Origin: Hwanghaeella sp964350445
GTDB lineage: Bacteria; Pseudomonadota; Alphaproteobacteria; UBA8366; Aestuariispiraceae
Direction: 5' to 3'
NCBI GenBank assembly: GCA_964350445.1
Contig: CAYGKA010000009.1
Span: 1 to 64,000 of the forward strand
Length of the DNA: 64,000 bases
A model generated the notes under the pieces. The model had not been told where the DNA came from and made no database searches. It saw nothing but the letters and a program-made list of their open reading frames with translations. This document shows, piece after piece, positions 39,938 to 49,969 of the stretch. Each line of letters starts with the position of its first letter. The stretch's first letter is position 1. The position numbers were made by a program, and so were the translations under genes.

Positions 39938-40912
39938 TCAACCGCGCGGCGCCGCCGCGCGCCGCAGCCGATCGTTAATCGCGCGGCCCAGGCCGTTTTC
40001 TGGAATCGGGGCAATGGCGATGGCGGCGGCGCCGGTCGCATCCAGCCGGTGCAGCATGGCGAACAGGTTTGCGGCCGCCTCGCGAAGATCGCCCGCGGGG
40101 CTCAAATTCTCGGCGCCGGCGTGATCCGGTCCGAACGCCAGGAAGACCTCACCATCTTCGGCGGCCTTAGCATTGAGCCGCACAGCGGCGCGCGGCGCGT
40201 AGTGACTGCTGAGAAGGCCGGGGCTGACCGGGGCCGGTGTTTCAGCGTCGACGATGTCTGCGTCGAAAGCATGTTCAGCCACATCGATGCTTTGCCCGAT
40301 GGCTTCTTCCAGCGCCTCAAGCGGCACGCCGCCGGGTCTGAGCAGGGTGACGCGCTCGCCCGTTACATCGACGACCGTGGATTCGACGCCGATGCGGCAT
40401 GGCCCGCCATCCAGGATCAGATCGACCGCGTCGCCGAGGGAGTCTGCGACATGCTGGGCCGTGGTGGGGGAGATGCGGCCGGACCGATTCGCGCTTGGTG
40501 CGGCGATCGGGCGGCCTGAGAGGCGCAGGAGATCCCGTGCGCCGGCATGGGCAGGCACCCGCATGGCGACGGAGGGAAGGCCGGCGCTGACCAGCAGGGA
40601 CAGGTTGGTCTTGGCCTTGCGCGGCAGAACCAGCGTCATCGCGCCGGGCCAGAAGGCGTCGGCCAAGGCGTGTGCGCGCCGGCTGTCTCCGGCGTATTTC
40701 CAAACCTCAGGTGTGGAGGAAGAATGAACAATTAAAGGATTGAAAACAGGCCGTTGTTTTGCCTCGAATATGCGGGCGACGGCTCTGTCATTGGTGGCGT
40801 CCGCGCCCAGCCCATAGACCGTTTCGGTTGGGAAGGCGACCAGGCCGCCCGACCGGATAAGGCGGGCCGCTTCGTGCAATCCAGCGGTATCGAGCGGAAG
40901 AATCTTGGGCAT
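39938..40912 (-). CDS. tsaC: L-threonylcarbamoyladenylate synthase (TsaC/Sua5)
   Basis: A 324-residue protein of the longer Sua5 form. The N-terminal YrdC domain (about 1-200) has FPTETVYGLGADA, RPVFNPLIVH, and PSANRSGRISPT; the C-terminal Sua5 domain (about 220-324) starts near PGLLSSHYAP. It makes the threonylcarbamoyl-AMP used for t6A37 in tRNA, an essential step. The ATG at 40912 is chosen; the frame stays open another 190 codons upstream but that region has no family similarity and overlaps the parA start. Confidence 0.93.
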   Translation of the reverse strand: MPKILPLDTAGLHEAARLIRSGGLVAFPTETVYGLGADATNDRAVARIFEAKQRPVFNPLIVHSSSTPEVWKYAGDSRRAHALADAFWPGAMTLVLPRKAKTNLSLLVSAGLPSVAMRVPAHAGARDLLRLSGRPIAAPSANRSGRISPTTAQHVADSLGDAVDLILDGGPCRIGVESTVVDVTGERVTLLRPGGVPLEALEEAIGQSIDVAEHAFDADIVDAETPAPVSPGLLSSHYAPRAAVRLNAKAAEDGEVFLAFGPDHAGAENLSPAGDLREAAANLFAMLHRLDATGAAAIAIAPIPENGLGRAINDRLRRAAAPRG

Positions 40913-41066
40913 GCGGCGGTTTATGCGCGGCAAGGGCGCGGACTGCAAGATCAACGCCGTCTTGAACCCGCTTCTTCGCAAGTGCAACATGCGACGGCAG
41001 GAATTCATTTGCCGCCCCGTTTCCGGGTCCCATGATCCGGTCCCGGCGGACCCATAGGAGGGGAAG

Positions 41067-41699
41067 ATGGCAACAGTCTTTACCGTTGCACAGCAGAAGG
41101 GCGGTGCGGGGAAATCCACCCTGGCAGCCCATCTGGCGGTGGCTTGGTTGAAGCAGAGAAAAAGCGTCGCTTTGGTCGATATCGATCCCCAGCACAGTTT
41201 GAGCCGGTGGTTCGAGGCCCGGGTGGCGACGTTGGGCGGCGCTGGCGCAGGGCTGAGCTTCATGGAAGCAACCGGCTGGCGCACCCAAAAGGCGGTGGAG
41301 GACCTGGCCCGCACCCATGACATCGTCGTCATCGACAGCCCCCCGCATGCGGAGACGGAGGCCAAAATCGCCATTCGCGCCGCGGATATTGTCGTGGTGC
41401 CGAGCCAGCCCAGCCCCATGGATGTCTGGGCAACCGTACCGACGCTGGAAATGGCGTCTAAGGAGAAATCGCCGGCCGTGATCGTCCTCAACCGCGTGCC
41501 GCCGCGCGCCAGCTTGACGGAACAGATGATAAGCCGGCTCGGCGACTACAATGTCGAACTCGCGAATTCGACGATCGGCAATCGGGTTGCCTTCGCGGAT
41601 TCCATGGTCAGCGGTCTGACCGCGCTTGAGACCAAGCCGTCGAGCACGGCGGCAGCGGAGCTGCGCGCGTTGGCCAAGGAACTCCTCGGCAAGGTCTAG
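41067..41699 (+). CDS. ParA-family ATPase
   Basis: A 210-residue P-loop ATPase with deviant Walker A KGGAGKST (about residues 11-18), Walker B-like IVVIDSPP and a C-terminal Lys-rich helix. The RBS AGGAGGGG is 4-10 bp upstream. It is shorter than chromosomal ParA and has no parB neighbour. Orphan ParA proteins of this size often position other cargo such as chemoreceptors or carboxysomes, or act in cellulose synthesis; its job here is unknown. Confidence 0.88.
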   Translation: MATVFTVAQQKGGAGKSTLAAHLAVAWLKQRKSVALVDIDPQHSLSRWFEARVATLGGAGAGLSFMEATGWRTQKAVEDLARTHDIVVIDSPPHAETEAKIAIRAADIVVVPSQPSPMDVWATVPTLEMASKEKSPAVIVLNRVPPRASLTEQMISRLGDYNVELANSTIGNRVAFADSMVSGLTALETKPSSTAAAELRALAKELLGKV

Positions 41700-41755
41700 C
41701 GCCTGGTTTCAAAGTTATGTGAAGCCTTATAAAAAGACTAAAAGGCGTTGTTTGC

Positions 41756-42205
41756 ATGCACACAAAGTACTTTGATGATTTCGCTGTGGGTGAGAAATTC
41801 ACGACCCGGGCGATCACCCTGTCTGAGGGACTCATCCTCGAATTCGCGCTGATGTATGACCCACAGCATATGCATACCGACAAGGTGAAGGCCGAAGCCG
41901 GTCCCTTCGGCGGGTTGATCGCGAGCGGGTTCCAAACCCTCGCGCTGTCCTTTCGCCAGTTCTACGACCTCGGTCTGTTGGTCCAGAGCAATATAATCGG
42001 TCCCGGCATGGATGAAGTGCGATGGACCGCACCGGTTCATGCCGGGGACACCATCCATTCGGAATGGGAGGTGATCGAAACACGCCGGTCGGAGAGCAAG
42101 CCGGACCGTGGCGTCATCCGCTGGCGTTGCACGACCTTCAACCAGCGCCATGACAAGGTGATGAGCTATGACTCGGTCACCATCGTGCGGCGGCACCCGG
42201 CGTGA
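41756..42205 (+). CDS. MaoC-like (R)-enoyl-CoA hydratase domain protein
   Basis: A 149-residue hot-dog-fold protein. The hydratase 2 motif reads YDPQHMHTD with the catalytic Asp and His, followed by AEAGPFGGLIASGF. It likely hydrates or dehydrates an acyl-CoA. It is monocistronic by spacing (56 bp after parA). The substrate is unknown; the acyl-CoA dehydrogenase at 28639 could be in the same pathway (inference). Confidence 0.88.
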   Translation: MHTKYFDDFAVGEKFTTRAITLSEGLILEFALMYDPQHMHTDKVKAEAGPFGGLIASGFQTLALSFRQFYDLGLLVQSNIIGPGMDEVRWTAPVHAGDTIHSEWEVIETRRSESKPDRGVIRWRCTTFNQRHDKVMSYDSVTIVRRHPA

Positions 42206-42324
42206 CAGGCTTTCCTCCGCCGTAAAGCGGTGACTGCCCGACCGTTGGGCGCCCCAGTGGAACCCCTTACAAAACCAGCAAACGTGCTACACTCATTAGC
42301 GAAACAAGCGGGAGCCGCCTGTCC

Positions 42325-44163
42325 GTGGACTTGATGACCCTGCAAATGTCGGCCGTGTTCGCGCTCATCCTGGCGGCTTTGCTGCTTTACGCGACGGACA
42401 AGCTGCCGCTCGAACTGACGTCATTCTCCGTCATTTGCGTTCTTCTGGTTATTTTCCACTTTTTTCCGGTACAGGACGGTACCGGGAAAAACGCGCTGTC
42501 GCCCATGGTGCTGCTCGCCGGTTTCGCCAGTCCGGCTCTACTGACGGTTCTGGCGCTGTTGGTGATGGGGGAAGGGCTTTCGCGGACCGGTGTTCTCGAC
42601 CGGGTCGCCTTGTTGGTGCATCGGGCAGCCCGCGGCCAATTGGGCGCTGCCTTGGCCATCGCGCTCGTTGTCGTCGCTCTGGTCAGCGCGCTTCTGAACA
42701 ACATTCCCGTTGTGGTGATCTTCGTGCCGATCATGCAGGCCCTGGCGACGCAGACGGGGCGGTATGCCAGCCGCTATATGATCCCGCTCAGCTATTCGGC
42801 GATCCTGGGCGGCATGACGACCCTGATCGGTTCCTCCACGAACCTTCTCGTCTCCAACGCCCTGGTCGATCTGGGGGAAGCGGAACTCGGCTTCTTTTCC
42901 TTCACCATTCCAGGCCTCGTGGTGGCCGGGGCGGGCATGGTCTACGTGTTGTTCATCTGCCCGAGGCTCTTGCCGGAAAATCCGGCGACCAAGGGTCAGG
43001 AAGGGGCCACGGGTAAGCAATTCAAGGCCGATATTTGGCTGGAGGCGGGTTCCCCCTTCGTCGGGATGGAATCCGTCAGCGGGTTTTTCCCGGGACTGAA
43101 GGACGTCACCCTGCTGGCGGTGCACCGGGATGGCGTGCCGATGTACCCGCCGTTCGACGACTTGCGCCTGAAGATTGGCGATACCCTGTCAGTCGCCGCC
43201 ACGCGCGATCAACTGCGCGCCGCGGTGAAGGACGACATATCCGCGCTGTACCCCCGGCTGCGCAGCCCCGCCGGTGAGGAAGAGCAATTGCCGCGCTTCG
43301 GCGAAGGGACCCAATCGATGGCGGAGGTCATGGTCAAGCCGGACAGCCGCCTGATCGGGCGGACCCTGCGCCAGATCGGCTTCCGAAACATGCGGCAGGT
43401 GGTGGTGATTGGGCTGGAGCGGCGCACACGTATGCAACGCCGCAAGATCGACGAAATCCCGCTGGAAGCGGGGGATATCCTGATGATCCAGGGGCGCCGA
43501 CACGATATTTTGGACCTGCGCGGCAATCGTGACGTCATCCTGATGGAATGGTCGGCGGAAACCTTGATTCAGTCGCATCACGCAACGCGGGCGTCGGCGA
43601 TCTTCCTTGGTGTCGTGGCCGCGGCGGCGAGCGGGATCATGTCGACCGAGATCGCGGCGCTCTGCGGCGCGGCGCTCATGGTGTTCTCCGGCGCCCTGTC
43701 GCTGGACGGGGCGATCCGCGCCCTGGACAGCAAGGTCATGTTCCTGATCGCCGCGGCGCTCGCACTCGGCGTGGCCATGCAGGAGACGGGCGGGGCGGCC
43801 TTTCTGGCGCAGGGAATGCTGCGCGCCGTGGGGGACGCGGAACCCGCCATCGTCTTGGGCATCTTCTTCCTGATGGTCGCGGTGCTGGCCAATGTGCTGT
43901 CGACGAAGGCGACCGCCGTGCTGTTCACGCCGATCGGCGTCGGCATCGCGCGGGAAATAGGCGTCCCCGCCGAGGCTTTTGCCGTTGCCGTCGTCTTCGC
44001 GGCGAACTGCAGCTTCGCCAGCCCGGTCGGGTATCAGACCAACCTGCTGGTGATGGCGCCCGGCGGATACCGCTTCGCGGATTTCATCAAGGCGGGCGTT
44101 CCCCTGATGCTGATCTGCTGGGCTGCCTTTTTCCTGTTTGCGCCCTGGTATTATGGTCTTTAG
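42325..44163 (+). CDS. SLC13-family permease with two TrkA-C domains
   Basis: A 612-residue membrane protein: about six helices, then two TrkA-C (RCK_C) domains in the cytoplasm (about 220-305 and 325-410; blocks PRLRSPAGEEEQL and DSRLIGRTLRQIGF lie between and in them), then about six more helices. Conserved SLC13 features: ALLNNIPVVVIFVPI and GSSTNLLVSNALVDLG in the first half and VFAANCSFASPVGYQTNLLV in the second. It may carry a dicarboxylate, sulfate or related anion. Start is a GTG at 42325 with GCGGGAG 10 nt upstream. Confidence 0.9.
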   Translation: MDLMTLQMSAVFALILAALLLYATDKLPLELTSFSVICVLLVIFHFFPVQDGTGKNALSPMVLLAGFASPALLTVLALLVMGEGLSRTGVLDRVALLVHRAARGQLGAALAIALVVVALVSALLNNIPVVVIFVPIMQALATQTGRYASRYMIPLSYSAILGGMTTLIGSSTNLLVSNALVDLGEAELGFFSFTIPGLVVAGAGMVYVLFICPRLLPENPATKGQEGATGKQFKADIWLEAGSPFVGMESVSGFFPGLKDVTLLAVHRDGVPMYPPFDDLRLKIGDTLSVAATRDQLRAAVKDDISALYPRLRSPAGEEEQLPRFGEGTQSMAEVMVKPDSRLIGRTLRQIGFRNMRQVVVIGLERRTRMQRRKIDEIPLEAGDILMIQGRRHDILDLRGNRDVILMEWSAETLIQSHHATRASAIFLGVVAAAASGIMSTEIAALCGAALMVFSGALSLDGAIRALDSKVMFLIAAALALGVAMQETGGAAFLAQGMLRAVGDAEPAIVLGIFFLMVAVLANVLSTKATAVLFTPIGVGIAREIGVPAEAFAVAVVFAANCSFASPVGYQTNLLVMAPGGYRFADFIKAGVPLMLICWAAFFLFAPWYYGL

Positions 44164-44247
44164 GTAAGACAGGCTTGAAACGCCCGCGCCACGGGGTGGC
44201 GCACCGCTTTCGGCCATGGATCATCCAGTCAGGGACTCTCCAGTCGC

Positions 44248-44967
44248 ATGAGTATCGAATCCGTAAAGCGTTGGTTTTGGATCAAGCGCACCGTCAACAA
44301 GGTACGCAAACGCCCGAAGCAGCCGCCCGAAAAGCTCGCCGCGGTGATCAAGGACCACAAGATCGACCTGGTCCTGGATGTCGGTGCGAATGTTGGCCAA
44401 ACCGGGGAGATGCTGCGTGAAATCGGTTTCAAGGGCCGGATCGTGTCCTTCGAACCGCTGCCCAGCGCCCATGCGGAATTGACCGCGAAGGCGGCGGACG
44501 ATCCGCGTTGGACCGTCGCGCCGCGCACCGCGATCGGCGACAGTCTCGGCACGGCGACGATCTATGAAAGCGAAGCCAGCGACGTCAGCAGCCTGCTGCC
44601 GGCCAATGAGGACATGTACAAGGCCTTCCGCAAGACGAAGGTCGTCGGAGAGGCTGAAACGCCGGTCGCGACCCTGGACAGCCTGTATGATGAATATGTC
44701 AGGCCGGGCGACAGAGTTTACCTGAAGATCGATACGCAAGGGTTTGAAAAAAATGTTCTTTTGGGCGCGTCTGAAACACTCAAGAAGATAACCGGCTTGC
44801 AGGTGGAGCTCTCCCTCCTGCCTCTCTATGACGGGGAGACGACCTATCTCGAGCTTCTCCAGATGATCCATGCGTTGGGTTTCTCCCCCTATATTCTGAC
44901 CGAGACGACCTTCTCCGCCGACCTGCGCCGGCAGTTGCAGATCGATGCCGTCTTCTTCCGGGACTGA
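44248..44967 (+). CDS. FkbM-family methyltransferase
   Basis: A 239-residue SAM-dependent methyltransferase: motif I VLDVGANVGQTGEML (about 38-52), GRIVSFEPLP, and the FkbM signature YLKIDTQGFEKNVLLGA (about 155-171). FkbM proteins O-methylate sugars or other small molecules. It precedes and overlaps a GNAT gene by 23 bp, so the pair may modify one product. Confidence 0.9.
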   Translation: MSIESVKRWFWIKRTVNKVRKRPKQPPEKLAAVIKDHKIDLVLDVGANVGQTGEMLREIGFKGRIVSFEPLPSAHAELTAKAADDPRWTVAPRTAIGDSLGTATIYESEASDVSSLLPANEDMYKAFRKTKVVGEAETPVATLDSLYDEYVRPGDRVYLKIDTQGFEKNVLLGASETLKKITGLQVELSLLPLYDGETTYLELLQMIHALGFSPYILTETTFSADLRRQLQIDAVFFRD

Positions 44968-45454
44968 CCGGCCGATCAGGCTGCGGGTGATGACCGCCGG
45001 AGACCTCGACGCGGTTCTGGAGCTTCGCCTCGCGACGCGCGAAAACGCAATCACCCTGCGGGAGTTGGAGGAAGACTACGGCATCACGCGTGATAGCCTT
45101 GTCCGTGACATGGAAACCCATATCCGCGGCTGGCTGTGTGAAACGGACGGCAGAGTCGCCGGCTTCGCCATGGGCGATGCAACCAGCGGCGAAGTGCAGG
45201 TTGTCGCCGTGCATCCGGATTTCGAGGGGCGCGGCGTCGGCAAACGGGTGCTGACGGCTGTTTGCGACTGGCTCTTCGCGGCGGGGCATGCGCGGATATG
45301 GTTATGCGCCAATCCCGACCCGGATATCCGGGCAACGGGTTTTTACCGCACGCTCGGCTGGAGGCATGCCGGTGCGATGAAGGGGGATGATGCGATCCTT
45401 GTTCTCGACCGCCCGGAGCCATCCGTGCCGGGAAAGGCAGAATTGCAAAAATAG
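44945..45454 (+). CDS. GNAT-family N-acetyltransferase
   Basis: A 169-residue acetyltransferase. The acetyl-CoA motif A reads VQVVAVHPDFEGRGVGKRVL (about 76-95), followed by ARIWLCANPD and FYRTLGWRHAG. The full-length start at 44945 is kept because the first beta strand (IRLRVMTAGDLDAV) needs it. It overlaps the end of the FkbM gene. Substrate unknown. Confidence 0.88.
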   Translation: MPSSSGTDRPIRLRVMTAGDLDAVLELRLATRENAITLRELEEDYGITRDSLVRDMETHIRGWLCETDGRVAGFAMGDATSGEVQVVAVHPDFEGRGVGKRVLTAVCDWLFAAGHARIWLCANPDPDIRATGFYRTLGWRHAGAMKGDDAILVLDRPEPSVPGKAELQK

Positions 45455-45649
45455 CGGTCACTTTTGGCCGATGCGCGCCATCCGCCGGTTGACGATGGAA
45501 GTGCCAGCCTTATAGTCCGCCGCGCTATTCCGGCCAAGGTGGCCGTTGCCGCCTCGGTCAAACCCCGGCTCAACTTTGGTCCAACCCTGGCCCAGCTTCG
45601 ACCCAGTCTCCAATTGAACCACCACAATTTCGACCACAAGGATACAGCG

Positions 45650-46810
45650 GTGAGCAGCGCAACGAACAAACCGGCGCAACGCCCGGTTCGACCCCACTTC
45701 TCCTCCGGCCCCTGTGCGAAGCGTCCCGGTTGGACGCCGGATGTGCTTTCCGCGGCGCTGCTCGGCCGGTCGCATCGCTCCGGTCCCGGGAAGGAACGCC
45801 TGCAGGAGGTCATCGACCGAACCCGCCGCATCCTGGGCATTCCAGACGATTATCGCATCGGCATCGTGCCGGCGTCCGATACAGGCGCGGTGGAAATGGC
45901 GCTCTGGTCCATGCTGGGCGCGCGTGGCGTCGACATGCTGACCTGGGAAAGCTTTGGCGCCGGTTGGGTCACGGACGTTTCCAAGCAGTTGAAACTCGAC
46001 GATGTGCGGGTTTTGAAGGCGGATTACGGCGATTTGCCGGACTTGTCCCAGGTTGATCCCGCCCGCGATACCGTCTTCACCTGGAACGGGACGACCAGCG
46101 GTGTGCGCGTGCCGAACGGGGACTGGATTGCAGTCGACCGCGAAGGCCTGACCATCTGTGACGCGACATCCGCCGCTTTCGCGATGTCCCTGCCGTGGGA
46201 CAAGTTGGATGTGACGACCTGGTCCTGGCAGAAAGTGCTGGGCGGGGAAGGCGCACACGGCATGATCGTGCTGTCGCCGCGGGCGGCCGAACGATTGACC
46301 AGCTACACGCCGCCTTGGCCGATGCCGAAACTCTTCCGCCTGACCAAGGGCGGCGAGTTGATCGAAGGCGTCTTCAAGGGGGAAACCATCAACACCCCCT
46401 CGATGCTCTGCGTCGAGGACGCGTTGGACACGCTGAAATGGGCGGAGTCCATTGGCGGCGCGTCAACGCTCGTCGCACGGTCCGAAGCAAACTTGGCCGC
46501 GATGGCCGCCTGGGTTGATCAGACCCCCTGGGTCGGGTTCCTGCCCCGCGACGTGGCGACACGCTCCTGCACCTCGATCTGCCTGGTGCTGACCGAGGAA
46601 AGCGGGCTGAGTGCGGAAGCGCGCGCGGCCGTGCCGAAGAAAATGTCCGTCCTGCTGGACGGCGAAGACGTCGCCTACGACATCAACGGCTATCGCGATG
46701 CGCCTCCAGGTCTGCGGATCTGGGGCGGCGCAACGGTTGAAACGAGCGATATCGAAGCGCTGATCCCGTGGCTGGATTGGTCTTACGAGACGGTCAAGGC
46801 TTCCCTGTAA
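45650..46810 (+). CDS. serC: Phosphoserine aminotransferase
   Basis: A 386-residue PLP enzyme that converts 3-phosphohydroxypyruvate to phosphoserine. The PLP lysine is Lys195 in TWSWQKVLGGEGAHG. The start is a GTG at 45650, with AAGGA 8 nt upstream, just before the conserved HFSSGPCAKRPGW. The frame extends to 45464 but that part reads as leader sequence. The serA gene follows 26 bp downstream, so this is a serine biosynthesis operon. The 195-nt region upstream could hold a serC-type leader RNA, as known in alphaproteobacteria. Confidence 0.94.
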   Translation: MSSATNKPAQRPVRPHFSSGPCAKRPGWTPDVLSAALLGRSHRSGPGKERLQEVIDRTRRILGIPDDYRIGIVPASDTGAVEMALWSMLGARGVDMLTWESFGAGWVTDVSKQLKLDDVRVLKADYGDLPDLSQVDPARDTVFTWNGTTSGVRVPNGDWIAVDREGLTICDATSAAFAMSLPWDKLDVTTWSWQKVLGGEGAHGMIVLSPRAAERLTSYTPPWPMPKLFRLTKGGELIEGVFKGETINTPSMLCVEDALDTLKWAESIGGASTLVARSEANLAAMAAWVDQTPWVGFLPRDVATRSCTSICLVLTEESGLSAEARAAVPKKMSVLLDGEDVAYDINGYRDAPPGLRIWGGATVETSDIEALIPWLDWSYETVKASL

Positions 46811-46836
46811 ATCTCTATCGTTAAAGGTGAGAAACG

Positions 46837-48414
46837 ATGCCGAAGGTATTGATTTCCGATAAAATATCGAATCGCGCGGTTGAGATTTTCCGGGAGCGCG
46901 GTGTTGAGGTGGACTACAAGCCCGGTCTGTCTCCGGACGAGTTGAAGTCCATCATCGGTGCCTATGATGGCCTTGCCATCCGCTCCGCCACGAAGGTCAC
47001 GGCCGACATCCTGGAGCATGCGGAAAACCTGAAGGTCGTCGGCCGCGCTGGGATCGGCGTGGACAATGTCGATCAGGCGGCCGCCACCGCGAAAGGTGTG
47101 GTGGTCATGAACACGCCGTTCGGCAATTCCATCACAACGGCGGAACATGCCATCGCGATGATGATGGCCTGCGCACGGCAAATCCCGGCCGCGAACGCGT
47201 CCACCCATGCGGGCAAGTGGGAAAAATCCAAGTTCATGGGGGTGGAGCTGTACGGCAAGGTTCTGGGCCTGATGGGCGCGGGCAATATCGGCTCGATTGT
47301 CGCCGATCGGGCGCAAGGCCTGAAGATGCGGGTCATAGCCTTCGATCCCTTCCTGTCGCCCGAGCGCGCGGAAACCATGGGGGTCGAGCGCGTCGATCTA
47401 GATGGGCTTTTGAAGCGGGCGGATTTCATAACCATCCATACGCCGCTGACCGACCAGACCCGAAACCTTCTGAACGCTGCGGCCTTCGACAAGGTGAAGA
47501 AGGGCGTGCGCATCGTGAACTGCGCCCGCGGCGGCATCATCGACGAACTTGCGCTGCGCGACGCACTGGATGCCGGCACGGTGGCCGGCGCCGCGCTTGA
47601 CGTTTTCGCGGAGGAACCCGCGAAAGAGAACATCCTGTTCGGGCGCGACGACGTGGTGGCGACGCCGCATCTCGGCGCCGCGACCGAAGAGGCACAGGAG
47701 AATGTGGCGATTCAGGTTGCCGAGCAGATGGCGGACTTCCTGCTGACCGGCGCGGTGACCAACGCGTTGAACATGCCCTCCGTCAGCGCCGAAGACGCGC
47801 CGCGGTTGAAACCGTATATGAAGCTGGCCGAACAGCTCGGCAGTTTCGCGGGGCAGGTGACTGAAACCGGCATTCGCCGCGCCGTCATTGAATTCGAAGG
47901 CCATGTTGCGGCGCTGAACACCAAGCCGCTGGTCCAGGCCGCGATCGCTGGTTTGCTGAAACCGTTCAGCGACGCGGTAAACATGGTCAGCGCGCCCGTG
48001 ATCGCCCGTGAACGGGGGATCGAAATTAGCGAGGTCAAGCACGACCGGCCGGGCGACTACCAGACCCTGATCAAGCTGACCGTGGAGTCGGAGCGGTTCA
48101 CACGGTCGGTTTCCGGAACGCTGTTCGGCGGGGACAAGCCGCGCATTGTCGACATCAAGGGCATTCAGGTGGAAGCGCCGTTCTCCAACAGCATGCTTTA
48201 CATCACGAACCAGGATAAACCGGGCCTGATCGGGGCGTTGGGCACATTGTTCAGTACCTATGGCGTCAATATCGCGAGTTTCCATCTCGGCCGGACCGAG
48301 GCGGGCGGCGATGCGATCGCGCTGGTCGAACTGGACAGCGACCTGTCCGATGCCGTTCTGAAGGAGATCAGCGCTCTGCCGCTCGTCACTCAAGCCAAGC
48401 GCGTGAATTTTTGA
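46837..48414 (+). CDS. serA: D-3-phosphoglycerate dehydrogenase
   Basis: A 525-residue enzyme, the long type I form: NAD-binding GLMGAGNIGSIVADRA (about 145-160), the catalytic Arg/Glu/His set in NCARGGIIDE and TPHLGAATEEA, an ASB domain (about 320-450) and a C-terminal ACT domain (NQDKPGLIGALGTLF) that may bind L-serine. It oxidises 3-phosphoglycerate in the first step of serine synthesis. It is the second gene of serCA. Confidence 0.96.
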   Translation: MPKVLISDKISNRAVEIFRERGVEVDYKPGLSPDELKSIIGAYDGLAIRSATKVTADILEHAENLKVVGRAGIGVDNVDQAAATAKGVVVMNTPFGNSITTAEHAIAMMMACARQIPAANASTHAGKWEKSKFMGVELYGKVLGLMGAGNIGSIVADRAQGLKMRVIAFDPFLSPERAETMGVERVDLDGLLKRADFITIHTPLTDQTRNLLNAAAFDKVKKGVRIVNCARGGIIDELALRDALDAGTVAGAALDVFAEEPAKENILFGRDDVVATPHLGAATEEAQENVAIQVAEQMADFLLTGAVTNALNMPSVSAEDAPRLKPYMKLAEQLGSFAGQVTETGIRRAVIEFEGHVAALNTKPLVQAAIAGLLKPFSDAVNMVSAPVIARERGIEISEVKHDRPGDYQTLIKLTVESERFTRSVSGTLFGGDKPRIVDIKGIQVEAPFSNSMLYITNQDKPGLIGALGTLFSTYGVNIASFHLGRTEAGGDAIALVELDSDLSDAVLKEISALPLVTQAKRVNF

Positions 48415-48559
48415 TCGCTTCGTGATTAGGGCCGCGTGCGGCTCCATGGCATAATCCCAAAGTCGGCAGGGTCTTTTCGGGATATTCTCCAGGTCTTGTG
48501 CTTGGACACGTCCCGGTCTCTGCCGATGGGACCGACATATCTGCTTTGGAGAGCCAGCC

Positions 48560-49969
48560 ATGACCTTGCGCGACAGCCGCGGCGAACCGGTATCGACATC
48601 CGATCCAAACCTGATCGTGGCATTGGAGGCGGCACACGAGGAACTGCTGCACTACCGCGGCGATCCGGTGGGCATGATCGAAACGGTATTGGCCGGTCAC
48701 CCCGACTTCGTCATGGGCCATGTCTTCAAGGCGGCCGTCTTGACCCAAGCCATGGAAACGCGCGTTTACGAGGCTATGCTTTCCGCGGTGCAAACTGCGG
48801 AATCGCTTTGGAGTATCGCAAACGAGAGGGAACGCGGGCACATCCGGGCCGTTCGGCAATGGGTGGACGGCGATTTCTACAGCGCGGTGGAAGCCTGGGA
48901 TGCGGTCCTGGTCGATCATCCGCGGGATCTGCTGGCGTTGCAGCTCGCGCATCTTTCCGATGTCCTGCTCGGCGATACGATCAATCAGCGCGACCGGGTC
49001 GCCCGCGTCCTGCACGCTTGGGACGAATCGGTGCCGGGGTATAACTTCGTTCTCGGCTTCCATGCCTTCGGGCTCGAGGAATGCGGCGACTATGCACGGG
49101 CTGAGGAAGCCGGGCGGCGAGCCGTGGCCATGGATCCCGAAGATTCGTATGGAATCCACGCCGTTGCGCATGTGCTGGAAATGATGGGCCGACAGGAAGG
49201 CGGGATCTGGTGGCTGACCAGCCGCAGCGATGACTGGCGCCACGGCGACTTCGCCAATCACCTGTGGTGGCACCTGTCGCTCTATCACCTCGACCTCTGC
49301 CAATACGACCGCGTCTTCGAGATATTCGACAAGCATCTGCAAAGCGACGGTCTGTCCCGCGATAAATACGAGGAATTGGATGCCGCCGCCCTGCTGTGGC
49401 GACTGAAGATGCTGGATATCGACGTCAACGGCCGCTGGACCCGATTGGCCGACAAATGGGAACCGGCGGCGGAAGACACGCTTTACGCCTTCAACGATGT
49501 CCATGCGATGATGACCTTCGCGGCGGACAGGCGGTCGGACTTGATGGCGAAGGTGCTCGATGCAAACGAACGCTATGTCCGCAGCCAGGGCGATTCAAAC
49601 GTCGCCATGACGCGGGAAGTCGGCTTGCCGTTCTGTCGCGCAATCGCGGCATTCGCCAAGGGCGACTACGACGAAGCCGTTGACCTGCTGCATCCGATCC
49701 GCCACCGGACCGCCAAACTGGGCGGCAGCCACGCCCAGCGCGACGTCGTCCATCTGACCTTGATAGAGGCCGCATTGCGGTCCGGTCGGCACAAGCTTGC
49801 CCGCGCCTTGATTTCGGAACGGACCGACTTGAAGCCGACCAGCCCGCAGAACTGGTTGCTGGCTTCCCGGGCCTTCGCCGGGTGCCGGGACGACCGGCGC
49901 GCCGAGGCGGCGGCTGCCAGAGCGAAATCCCTGCTGCTCACCGGGCAGTCCGCACGCGCGGTGGCCTGA
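48560..49969 (+). CDS. TTC38-family tetratricopeptide repeat protein
   Basis: A 469-residue cytoplasmic protein. TPR-like helices run through its length and the motifs match the TTC38 family (eukaryotic and bacterial): FVMGHVFKAAVLT, RERGHIRAVRQWVDGDF, DSYGIHAVAHVLEMMGRQ and HGDFANHLWWHLSLYHLD. There are several conserved His and Trp residues in the central part, which hint at a metal or enzyme site, but no function is established. It stands between serA and hisZ on the same strand. Confidence 0.87.
   Translation: MTLRDSRGEPVSTSDPNLIVALEAAHEELLHYRGDPVGMIETVLAGHPDFVMGHVFKAAVLTQAMETRVYEAMLSAVQTAESLWSIANERERGHIRAVRQWVDGDFYSAVEAWDAVLVDHPRDLLALQLAHLSDVLLGDTINQRDRVARVLHAWDESVPGYNFVLGFHAFGLEECGDYARAEEAGRRAVAMDPEDSYGIHAVAHVLEMMGRQEGGIWWLTSRSDDWRHGDFANHLWWHLSLYHLDLCQYDRVFEIFDKHLQSDGLSRDKYEELDAAALLWRLKMLDIDVNGRWTRLADKWEPAAEDTLYAFNDVHAMMTFAADRRSDLMAKVLDANERYVRSQGDSNVAMTREVGLPFCRAIAAFAKGDYDEAVDLLHPIRHRTAKLGGSHAQRDVVHLTLIEAALRSGRHKLARALISERTDLKPTSPQNWLLASRAFAGCRDDRRAEAAAARAKSLLLTGQSARAVA

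Noticed and set aside
40913..41491. Extension of the tsaC frame another 190 codons upstream.
   Set aside because: The extra residues have no YrdC similarity and overlap the ParA gene and its RBS on the other strand; the ATG at 40912 starts the conserved domain.
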